A DNA stretch of 16,175 nucleotides from Cymbomonas tetramitiformis. Its lineage: Eukaryota; Chlorophyta; Pyramimonadophyceae; Pyramimonadales; Pyramimonadaceae. Each line of letters opens with the position of its first letter. The first letter of the stretch is position 1. The notes beneath the pieces were generated by a model. The model had not been told where the DNA came from, did not search any database, and worked only from the letters and a program-made list of their open reading frames with translations. Position numbers and translations under genes: made by a program. Below, piece by piece: positions 7,621 to 14,587 of this stretch. The stretch is taken from the NCBI GenBank assembly GCA_001247695.2, contig LGRX02015263.1, forward strand, positions 1-16,175. The letters are read 5' to 3'.

Positions 7621-8922
7621 CTATACCGAGATGTTCTTAATGAAGTCGGCAGAATCTAACACCACTGCACACCGATGCAGGAGATCCATGTGTCCGTCTA
7701 GCGTGGCAGCCAAGTTACTCGGCTCAATGTTGTGCAGGGTCCTATATGACACACATGCGTCTTCCACGATGATAACACTGTATCCCAATTGCACCGCCGC
7801 AAGGGTCGTGTGCAGCACACACTGTGAGACATACGCCCCCATGATAACAATTGCTGATGGTGTTGGGTGTTGAGAAGACACCGCATCTCGCACGTTTCTA
7901 TAGCAGGACTCGTGAGACATGGATATGTTTTCCGAGTCGAACGCATTCATGTTCCCACACAGAAAGGCGTGGTTCCGTAGTTCGTCAGCTGAATGTGGCC
8001 CAAGGTCTGTCAGAAAATCGTCGGACTCTGGCGGAATTCCGGTGTGAGCGACACCGGCTGAAGAGGTCAAGTATCCTCTTCCATCATCAAAAAATGCATC
8101 TGTGGCGGCCTGCGTTTGCCATGGCCGATACCACTGTGTCCAATTGATAGGGATGTTGGCATGGCGACAGGCAGTCAAAACTTTCTGAATCGTTTGTCGG
8201 TGTTCTGGTTTGAAGTCCGCGCCATGCGCAGCCTGAGCATCCAGGACGAGCACTGACAGGCAACGGGGATCTGCGTTGCCACTGCTGGAAGAAACGCCCT
8301 GGATATGCAACATTTGATACCCGGGGTGCTGGTGTGGAACCGGACGTGACCCGCATTTGGGAGTACGGCCACGCGATAGATCGCAGTCCTTTACGGCATA
8401 CACAGTTCCACGGTGGTGGCGCAACGGAAATGACAGTACTGGAAAGAGCCAGACCCGCTTGGCTGGAACCACGAACCATGCGTAGAAGTGATGCGGGGCG
8501 CTGAAATCGTCCCTTCTAGAATCGACTTCTAACACGGATACCAGGCTGTGACCGGCGAAAGCCTCATCCAGCACCCGCTGTTGGTGGTGATCATGCTTGC
8601 GGAGGTGGGTGTCGTTATCAATGAGGAACTGCATCGCAGCCTCTTTCGAAGGACGGTCCCCGGGCAGGCCCTCCTTGGCGGTCTTCGCCTGCCACAGTGC
8701 TTCCAGTAGGCAGATTGTCCGGACGGTGTTCAAGTCTAGGACATGCAGACCCTCCGGAATGCCCGGACAGACAAACCCGACATGGTATCGGAAGGTAGGC
8801 ATCAGCTTTCGGTAGACCACCTTCCCCTTGAGCGCGGCAAGGCTGTCATCAGGGCAGACCCAATCAGGTTGAGCCGGGATGAACGAGCTTCGCACGACAT
8901 TCACCTGACCAGCAGAACCCAA
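7621..8922 (-). CDS. Isochorismatase-fold (cysteine hydrolase-like) protein with N-terminal extension, possibly catalytically altered
   Basis: The C-terminal half (about residues 221-430) reads as an isochorismatase-fold domain: first strand with the acid residue LSVLVLDAQ (Asp228), a long helix, INWTQWY, and the nucleophile region AIVIMGAYVSQCVLHTT (Cys368) followed by LGYSVIIVEDAC, which matches the usual Gly-x-Cys-Val, Gly-Tyr and Asp-Ala pattern. Such enzymes use an Asp-Lys-Cys triad. The Lys normally six residues before the SAF-like Phe appears replaced: the segment is CGNMNAF, with Cys322 at that place. The domain may thus be a pseudoenzyme or act differently. The N-terminal 220 residues are not recognised. 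There is no in-frame ATG at the 5' end; the frame opens at 8940 and its first Met is at 8800-8802 (codon 41). A missing first exon or 5' truncation at the 221-bp repeat (8932) is likely. It lies downstream of the kinase on the same strand. Confidence 0.72.
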   Translation of the reverse strand: MGSAGQVNVVRSSFIPAQPDWVCPDDSLAALKGKVVYRKLMPTFRYHVGFVCPGIPEGLHVLDLNTVRTICLLEALWQAKTAKEGLPGDRPSKEAAMQFLIDNDTHLRKHDHHQQRVLDEAFAGHSLVSVLEVDSRRDDFSAPHHFYAWFVVPAKRVWLFPVLSFPLRHHRGTVYAVKDCDLSRGRTPKCGSRPVPHQHPGYQMLHIQGVSSSSGNADPRCLSVLVLDAQAAHGADFKPEHRQTIQKVLTACRHANIPINWTQWYRPWQTQAATDAFFDDGRGYLTSSAGVAHTGIPPESDDFLTDLGPHSADELRNHAFLCGNMNAFDSENISMSHESCYRNVRDAVSSQHPTPSAIVIMGAYVSQCVLHTTLAAVQLGYSVIIVEDACVSYRTLHNIEPSNLAATLDGHMDLLHRCAVVLDSADFIKNISV

Positions 8923-8931
8923 GTTGTGTAA

Positions 8932-9152
8932 CCAGTAAGGTTATCGGCTATGGGTTATCTGTACCAAATACGAGAACACGCACCACGCAGAACATTGCAC
9001 AGAGTGACTATGACCACACTTTAATCAACAGTTGCTCACAACACGGGCATTACCACAACCAAGACTTTCGGCCAGACGGTAATATATTGTATACAGGGAC
9101 ACTTATTATTACAAACTACCGCGCTACACACACTGATTATTATTTACAGAGG
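8932..9152. repeat. 221-bp perfect direct repeat, copy A (kinase 3' flank)
   Basis: Identical by eye to 10752-10972 (offset 1820). It spans the last two codons and stop of the kinase, the whole spacer, and the first bases of the open frame of the isochorismatase-fold gene. Identity starts at CCAGTAAGG and stops after ACAGAGG. Confidence 0.97.
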
Positions 9153-10262
9153 GTTAAAATGTCCAGGGACTAAACGCTCGTGGGGATCGACTCCTTTCCC
9201 CACAGAACACTTTTGTATCCGAGAGGCGCTGAACGTTGAGTGTAACTTGGAGGCAGCCGGTCTTTTTGCAGGATTGAAGTCGAAACACGAATTCACGAGC
9301 ATGGTGAGCTGTTTGGAAACTGTACTATCTTCTTTCCAAGGCGAAAATTTTCTGTTGTTGTCAAGCTGGCTGTTAGCCAACTGCAGCATGTCCTTCCAGG
9401 AAAGGCGACTGGCCATGAGTATTTGCATAGCGAGCCCGCCACACGCCCAGATGTCGCTGTGAGTGGTTTTGTTTGCAAATGATGACTCTGGAGCTGTATG
9501 AGAGGGCTGCCATGTTGCGGAAGGCAATCTTACTGGGGGAAGCGGTGCCATTGAATCGGTGCGGTGGAAACGGGCCAACCCAAAGTCTATGAGTTTGAGA
9601 CTGTGTCCACCAACATCGGGCAGATTTTCTTGCACAAGCACGTTGTTACCTTTCAGGTCCCCGTGCACGATTCCCGCGGCATGGAGGTCTGAAATGCCGC
9701 GAAACAAATCGATGACCAGATGGCGCATCGCCTGGATTGGTATGCCTGATCCGCGGGAAGTAAGGAAATCGGCGAGGGTCTCCCCGCCATATTTCATGAC
9801 GAGGAACGCGGAGTGATCAGGACAAATTTGGGCTCCGTATCCTAAACAGGGAACGACGGTTGTGGGAGCCGCGAAATGGGCCACGGTGTTCATATACAAC
9901 TCCACCGCACAGTGCCGCAGGCGACGGTGGAGGGCAGGGTCGGTGAAGTCCTTCAGAACGGCCCTCTCGGTTTTGTCAAGGGTGCAGTGTAGAAGGACGC
10001 TTCCGTAGGAGCCTTGTCCTGTAGCTTGGCTGTCCTGAGGAGCGCGGTACGTGACTACTTGCTGGCGTGAGACTCTTGGCACTCCACACTGTTTAGCAAT
10101 TTTGTCAAGATTGCTGAGGCATGCATCCGGATCTCCACTCAGAAACCGTTTTGAAAGGGATTCCACCGATAGGTCGTGATGGAAACCAGGAAACTGCAGA
10201 GGTGTGTTGAGGTGGTGGTGGGGTGCGGCATGAATATCTTGCGCTGCCGCCTGGGAAAGCAT
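9144..10262 (-). CDS. Protein kinase, Ser/Thr type, catalytic motifs intact
   Basis: Complete 372-residue frame from an ATG (10260-10262); the frame extends upstream to a stop at 10341-10343 with no other ATG. After an unrecognised N-terminus (1-80, with HAAPHHH), the kinase domain runs from about 78 to 345: glycine loop GQGSYGSV (82-89), Lys104 in AVLK, likely alpha-C Glu121, catalytic loop HGDLKGNN (200-207; Asp202, Lys204, Asn207), DFG (226-228), APE (257-259), Asp270 in SDIWACG, and Arg334 in PAKRP. All residues for ATP binding and transfer are present. The HGD in place of HRD marks a non-RD kinase, a class whose activation usually does not depend on activation-loop phosphorylation. KLIDFGLARF and HGDLKGNN favour Ser/Thr specificity. 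No membrane segment is seen, so it is probably soluble. Its last two codons, stop and 3' flank are the 221-bp repeat. Confidence 0.93.
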   Translation of the reverse strand: MLSQAAAQDIHAAPHHHLNTPLQFPGFHHDLSVESLSKRFLSGDPDACLSNLDKIAKQCGVPRVSRQQVVTYRAPQDSQATGQGSYGSVLLHCTLDKTERAVLKDFTDPALHRRLRHCAVELYMNTVAHFAAPTTVVPCLGYGAQICPDHSAFLVMKYGGETLADFLTSRGSGIPIQAMRHLVIDLFRGISDLHAAGIVHGDLKGNNVLVQENLPDVGGHSLKLIDFGLARFHRTDSMAPLPPVRLPSATWQPSHTAPESSFANKTTHSDIWACGGLAMQILMASRLSWKDMLQLANSQLDNNRKFSPWKEDSTVSKQLTMLVNSCFDFNPAKRPAASKLHSTFSASRIQKCSVGKGVDPHERLVPGHFNPL

Positions 10263-10445
10263 CGCCTTTCGCTGGCGGTGTGCAGATCGGCGCCTAGCTG
10301 ATCTTGAGGAATTTGGATTTGCTTGTGGGTTTGGGTGTGCAAGCTACGGCACAGAGAACACCAAATATACGGTGAGAAACAGTCGGACAACGGACCCCCG
10401 GACGGAAGAGGGGGTGATGGGCAAGCATGAGGAATGAGACGCAGC

Positions 10446-10750
10446 TATGAGGGGATGAGGGGAAATGATTGACGAGCCAGAAGACATGCCTGTGGGTAAC
10501 ACACGCAAGCATTGGCTGCAAGTCGGATGAATGAATGTCCACCGCACCCATGATGAAGGGTGGGGAGAGCGACGAGCCAGAAGACATGCCTGTGGGTAAC
10601 ACACGCAAGCATTGGCTGCAAGTCGGATGAATGAATGTCCACCGCACCCATGATGAAGGGTGGGGAGAGCGACGAGCCAGAAGACATGCCTGTGGGTAAC
10701 ACACGCAAGCATTGGCTGCAAGTCGGATGAATGAATGTCCACCGCACCCA
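10446..10750. repeat. 100-bp satellite, first block (three units)
   Basis: GACGAGCCAG recurs at 10471, 10571 and 10671, an exact 100-bp period, with copies identical or nearly so. The first unit is preceded by TATGAGGGGATGAGGGGAAA (10446-10465). The block stops at 10750, where an insertion begins. Confidence 0.97.
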
Positions 10751-10751
10751 T

Positions 10752-10972
10752 CCAGTAAGGTTATCGGCTATGGGTTATCTGTACCAAATACGAGAACACG
10801 CACCACGCAGAACATTGCACAGAGTGACTATGACCACACTTTAATCAACAGTTGCTCACAACACGGGCATTACCACAACCAAGACTTTCGGCCAGACGGT
10901 AATATATTGTATACAGGGACACTTATTATTACAAACTACCGCGCTACACACACTGATTATTATTTACAGAGG
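10752..10972. repeat. 221-bp perfect direct repeat, copy B
   Basis: Identical by eye to 8932-9152. Here the shared stop codon (10964-10966, minus) and codons for Pro-Leu end a frame different from the kinase. Confidence 0.97.
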
Positions 10973-11095
10973 TTTACGGTCCTTCTCAAGCTTGTTCCGA
11001 AGCATGTACGCAAACTTCTTAACAACCCCGCCGCACAACAACGCGTGCATGAATTCCTGCATACCAGCCAATAGCACGCAACTCGTGTGTTCGCA
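10964..11095 (-). pseudogene. 3'-terminal fragment of an unidentified gene
   Basis: The minus frame gives a natural-looking C-terminus, MQEFMHALLCGGVVKKF followed by AYMLRNKLEKDRKPL and stop. It ends with the same Pro-Leu-stop as the kinase because the last codons fall in the 221-bp repeat. Upstream it runs straight into satellite DNA at about 11096, so the rest of the gene is absent. The fragment is not similar to the kinase C-terminus. Source gene unknown. Confidence 0.5.
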
Positions 11096-11101
11096 ACCCA
11101 T

Positions 11102-11399
11102 GATGAAGGGTGGGGAGAGCGACGAGCCAGAAGACATGCCTGTGGGTAACACACGCAAGCATTGGCTGCAAGTCGGATGAATGAATGTCCACCGCACCCA
11201 TGATGAAGGGTGGGGAGAGCGACGAGCCAGAAGACATGCCTGTGGGTAACACACGCAAGCATTGGCTGCAAGTCGGATGAATGAATGTCCACCGCACCCA
11301 TGATGAAGGGTGGGGAGAGCGACGAGCCAGAAGACATGCCTGTGGGTAACACACGCAAGCATTGGCTGCAAGTCGGATGAATGAATGTCCACCACACCA
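11102..11399. repeat. 100-bp satellite, second block (three units)
   Basis: GACGAGCCAG recurs at 11121, 11221 and 11321, in the same unit as the first block. The last unit ends with the variant CCACCACACCAC instead of CCACCGCACCCA and passes directly into the 124/127-bp array. Confidence 0.97.
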
Positions 11400-12560
11400 C
11401 AGAATTGGCTCAATCATGTGGGCACCACCGGAACCTATCTATCCACCCTCCAGTCCCCTCTTCCACTCGTTGCCCGTCCCGCCCGGGAGCTTTCTGCACC
11501 AGTATGGCGCGAACCAAGGGGTGCAGAATTGGCTCAAACCTGTGGGCACCACCGGAACCTATCTATCCACCCTCTAGTCCCCTCTTCCACTCGTTGCCCG
11601 TCCCGCCCGGGAGCTTTCTGCACCAGTATGGCGCGAACCAAGGGGTGCAGAATTGGCTCAAACCTGTGGGCACCACCCAACCTTGTCCACCCCACCATAT
11701 CCACCCTCTCCCTCCCACGACACTTTGTCCCGCCCGGGAGCATTCTGCACGAGTATGGCGCGAACCAAGGGGTGCAGAATTGGCTCAAACCTGTGGGCAC
11801 CACCGGAACCTATCTATCCACCCTCCAGTTCCCTCTTCCACTCGTTGCCCGTCCCGCCCGGGAGCTTTCTGCACCAGTATGGCGCGAACCAAGGGGTGCA
11901 GAATTGGCTCAAACCTGTGGGCACCACCCAACCTTGTCCACCCCACCATATCCACCCTCTCCCTCCCACGACACTTTGTCCCGCCCATGAGCATTCTGCA
12001 CGAGTATGGCGCGAACCAAGGGGTGCAGAATTGGCTCAAACCTGTGGGCACCACCGGAACCTATATACCCTCCACCCTCCAGTTCCCTCTTCCACTCGTT
12101 GCCCGTCCCGCCCGTTCCCTCTTCCACTCGTTGCCCGTCCCGCCCGGGAGCTTTCTGCACCAGTATGGCGCGAACCAAGGGGTGCAGAATTGGCTCAAAC
12201 CTGTGGGCACCACCCAACCTTGTCCACCCCACCATATCCACCCTCTCCCTCCCACGACACTTTGTCCCGCCCATGAGCATTCTGCACGAGTATGGCGCGA
12301 ACCAAGGGGTGCAGAATTGGCTCAAACCTGTGGGCACCACCCAACCTTGTCCACCCCACCATATCCACCCTCTCCCTCCCACGACACTTTGTCCCGCCCA
12401 TGAGCATTCTGCACGAGTATGGCGCGAACCAAGGGGTGCAGAATTGGCTCAATCATGTGGGCACCACACAACCGTATCCACCCCACCATATCCACCCTCT
12501 CTCCCTCCCACGACACTTTGTCCCGCCCATGAGCTTTGTGCACCAGTATGAGGGGATGAG
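11400..12560. repeat. 124/127-bp minisatellite with two alternating unit types
   Basis: CAGAATTGGCTCAA recurs at 11400, 11524, 11648, 11775, 11899, 12026, 12185, 12312 and 12439. Type A (124 bp) contains CGGAACCTATCTATCCACCC and CTCTTCCACTCG; type B (127 bp) contains CCAACCTTGTCCACCCCACC and CACGACACTTTG. The order is A A B A B A' B B B', where A' (12026) carries an extra partial duplication of about 35 bp. Units share ATGGCGCGAACCAAGGGGTG. Because neither unit length is a multiple of three and units contain few stops, long open frames cross the array in several frames; these are not genes. Confidence 0.97.
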
Positions 12561-12660
12561 GGGAAACGAGCGACGAGGCAGAAGACATGCCTGTGGGTAA
12601 CACACGCAAGCATTGGCTGCAAGTCGGATGAATGAATGTCCACCACACCACATGATGAAG
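12547..12660. repeat. 100-bp satellite, solitary terminal unit
   Basis: One unit (GACGAGGCAG at 12572, one change from GACGAGCCAG), preceded by the same 20-base leader TATGAGGGGATGAGGGGAAA as the first unit at 10446 and with the same 25-base spacing. The two form direct repeats 2101 bp apart that bracket the whole array. Confidence 0.92.
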
Positions 12661-12765
12661 GGAGGGAGTTGGGGGATGATGAAGGGAGTGAGTAAGGGGG
12701 TGATGAAGGGAGGGAGTGGGCTGAATACGACGGGAGTGAATGGGTTCATGTTGAAGGGAGTGCGT
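12652..12765. repeat. Purine-rich GATGAAGGGAG degenerate repeats
   Basis: Irregular repeats of GATGAAGGGAG(G/T)GAGT, apparently grown from the end of the 100-bp unit (TGATGAAGGG). No gene is seen. Confidence 0.7.
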
Positions 12766-12771
12766 GCTGAC

Positions 12772-12796
12772 AGCTGTGCAATAGTTTTGCACAGCT
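12772..12796. repeat. Perfect 10-bp inverted repeat, 5-base loop
   Basis: AGCTGTGCAA and TTGCACAGCT flank TAGTT. It lies about 20 bp before the Argonaute-like fragment on the plus strand; no terminator T-run follows. Confidence 0.75.
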
Positions 12797-12815
12797 CGCA
12801 GCGCTACTCAGGTGA

Positions 12816-13031
12816 GGGGTGAAGTTCCGGGATGCGGCAATCGACAACCGGATGGTGCCCGTGTTTGAGGCAGTTATGGCTCTAGATGTGGTGCTGCGGC
12901 ACACGAGGGGTATCACTCCTAACTTCCTCAGCTTCCAGACCAAGCTCTTCCCGCCACAACACAGCATGCTGGGGATGGCAGATGGTGGAGAGGTGCGCTC
13001 CGCCATGCATCTTGGGTGGGCTCGGGCCTGA
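12816..13031 (+). pseudogene. Argonaute-like fragment (L1 linker region)
   Basis: The plus frame reads FRDAAIDNRMVPVFEAV, then MALDVVLRH, a variable stretch with FLSFQTKLF, then GGEVRSAMHLGWARA and a TGA at 13029-13031. The order Pro-x-x-Glu-x-x-x-ALDVV-(M/L)RH, an Phe-containing segment, then Gly-Gly-x-EV...H is the pattern of the L1 linker that precedes PAZ in eukaryotic Argonaute proteins. Beyond the stop the same frame is open again and contains LVLRGLGIHT and later RLRITHR, which may echo the LKGLxVxxTH start of PAZ; this part is much weaker. There is no ATG, no PAZ core and no PIWI domain, so it cannot be a functional slicer. A stop lies in frame just upstream (12813-12815). Copy 1 has about 41 bp more 5' sequence than copies 2 and 3. 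Confidence 0.62.
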
Positions 13032-14486
13032 AAGCAAGGGGGAGGGTGGGCAAGCAAGCGAGGAATAAGAAGGCCTGGGCCCTACCGGGTCTTGGTGCGC
13101 CTGGTTCTCCGTGGACTGGGGATTCACACCCCCAGCTGCCGCAGCAGCTGCTCCGGCAGCAGCTGCTGGATTCCCAGCGGCTCCGGCAGCAGCGGGCACT
13201 GTCACCGCTGTACGACTCGCCTGCGAATCACACATAGGGTACATGGGTGCATAGGGTACATGGGAGGGTTGTACACTAGCGATGATGGATGACAACAAAT
13301 CCGGTGATGGATGCTGTGAGGGTAGCCAGCAAATAGCGACGGTGATGGATGCTGTGAGGTTAGCCAGCAAATAGCGACAGTGATGGATGCTGTGAGGTTA
13401 GCCAGCAAATAGCGACGGCGATGGATGCTGTGAGGTTAGCCAGCAAATAGGACCGCCCGTGTTTGAGGCAGTTATGGCTCTAGATGTGGTGCTGCGGCAC
13501 ACGAGGGGTATCACTCCTAACTTCCTCAGCTTCCAGACCAAGCTCTTCCCGCCACAACACAGCATGCTGGGGATGGCAGATGGTGGAGAGGTGCGCTCCG
13601 CCATGCATCTTGGGTGGGCTCGGGCCTGAAAGCAAGGGGGAGGGTGGGCAAGCAAGCGAGGAATAAGAAGGCCTGGGCCCTACCGGGTCTTGGTGCGCCT
13701 GGTTCTCCGTGGACTGGGGATTCACACCCCCAGCTGCCGCAGCAGCTGCTCCGGCAGCAGCTGCTGGATTCCCAGCGGCTCCGGCAGCAGCGGGCACTGT
13801 CACCGCTGTACGACTCGCCTGCGAATCACACATAGGGTACATGGGTGCATAGGGTACATGGGAGGGTTGTACACTAGCGATGATGGATGACAACAAATCC
13901 GGTGATGGATGCTGTGAGGGTAGCCAGCAAATAGCGACGGTGATGGATGCTGTGAGGTTAGCCAGCAAATAGCGACAGTGATGGATGCTGTGAGGTTAGC
14001 CAGCAAATAGCGACGGCGATGGATGCTGTGAGGTTAGCCAGCAAATAGGACCGCCCGTGTTTGAGGCAGTTATGGCTCTAGATGTGGTGCTGCGGCACAC
14101 GAGGGGTATCACTCCTAACTTCCTCAGCTTCCAGACCAAGCTCTTCCCGCCACAACACAGCATGCTGGGGATGGCAGATGGTGGAGAGGTGCGCTCCGCC
14201 ATGCATCTTGGGTGGGCGCGGGCCTGAAAGCAAGGGGGAGGGTGGGCAAGCAAGCGAGGAATAAGAAGGCCTGGGCCCTACCGGGTCTTGGTGCGCCTGG
14301 TTCTCCGTGGACTGGGGATTCACACCCCCAGCTGCCGCAGCAGCTGCTCCGGCAGCAGCTGCTGGATTCCCAGCGGCTCCGGCAGCAGCGGGCACTGTCA
14401 CCGCTGTACGACTCGCCTGCGAATCACACATAGGGTACATGGGTGCATAGGGTACATGGGAGGGTTGTACACTAGCCAGCAAATAG
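12857..14486. repeat. 598-bp satellite, about 2.7 copies, containing the Argonaute-like fragment
   Basis: GCCCGTGTTTGAGG starts at 12857, 13455 and 14053, exactly 598 bp apart. Copies 1 and 2 appear identical by eye. Copy 3 (14053-14486) has a T to G change at 14218 (synonymous in the Argonaute-like frame) and lacks most of the 38-bp sub-repeats: it jumps from ACTAGC to the final CAGCAAATAG, sharing AGC at the join, as a slippage deletion would. Each copy holds a CAGCAG-type stretch (13135-13195 in copy 1) and a tail of 38-bp units. Confidence 0.97.
13306..13454. repeat. 38-bp sub-repeat array inside satellite copy 1
   Basis: GATGGATGCTGTGAGG recurs at 13306, 13344, 13382 and 13420, each followed by TAGCCAGCAAATAG. 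The same array recurs at 13904-14052; copy 3 has lost it. Confidence 0.95.
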
Positions 14487-14540
14487 TGACGGAAGGCCGC
14501 CGCCGCCACCCGAACGGAAACTCTAAAGTTTCGAAGACTC

Positions 14541-14572
14541 GCGGACCACAGTATCAGAGAACTGTGGTCCGC
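14541..14572. terminator. Strong hairpin just downstream of the four-exon gene
   Basis: Perfect 12-bp arms GCGGACCACAGT and ACTGTGGTCCGC with loop ATCAGAGA. It lies 16 bp past the proposed stop codon (14588-14590) of the minus-strand spliced gene, so it would fold in that transcript's 3' UTR. A histone-type 3' end or simple structure are possible; no function is proven. Confidence 0.45.
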
Positions 14573-14587
14573 CAGTCAACAGAGAAA

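Larger units (their letters stand above)
10746..11101. mobile_element. Insertion of about 344 bp inside the 100-bp satellite, with 6-bp flanking duplication
   Basis: The satellite phase breaks at 10751 and resumes at 11101. The hexamer ACCCAT occurs at both edges (10746-10751 and 11096-11101), as expected of a target-site duplication, although ACCCAT also belongs to the satellite junction, so chance or recombination is possible. The inserted DNA (10752-11095) is the 221-bp repeat copy B plus about 120 bp of a gene 3' end. It has no terminal inverted repeats and no poly-A tail, so the mechanism is not that of a known class I can name. Confidence 0.55.

Noticed and set aside
6751..10262. A bacterial-type operon on the minus strand
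   Set aside because: Frames begin without ATG or with wide spacers, no ribosome-binding sites are evident, and spliced introns and an LTR element indicate a eukaryote.
10960..11413. Long minus-strand frames through the 100-bp satellite
   Set aside because: The repeated peptide with FIRLAANACVCYPQACLLA changes frame in each unit; only the last 40 or so codons (10964-11095) come from non-satellite DNA, and these were kept as a gene fragment.
11381..12403. A 340-codon plus-strand open frame (and several others) through the minisatellite
   Set aside because: Unit lengths of 124 and 127 bp rotate the frame from unit to unit, and other frames are equally open; the peptide is a by-product of stop-poor repeat DNA.
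10446..12660. CRISPR-like array
   Set aside because: The 100-bp and 124/127-bp units are continuous tandem repeats without short repeats separated by unique spacers, in a eukaryotic context.
12882..13370. Minus-strand 162-codon Ala/Pro-rich frame repeated in each 598-bp satellite copy
   Set aside because: It is antisense to the Argonaute-like frame, its Ala runs come from a CAGCAG-type repeat, and its ends fall in the 38-bp sub-repeats. No domain is visible.
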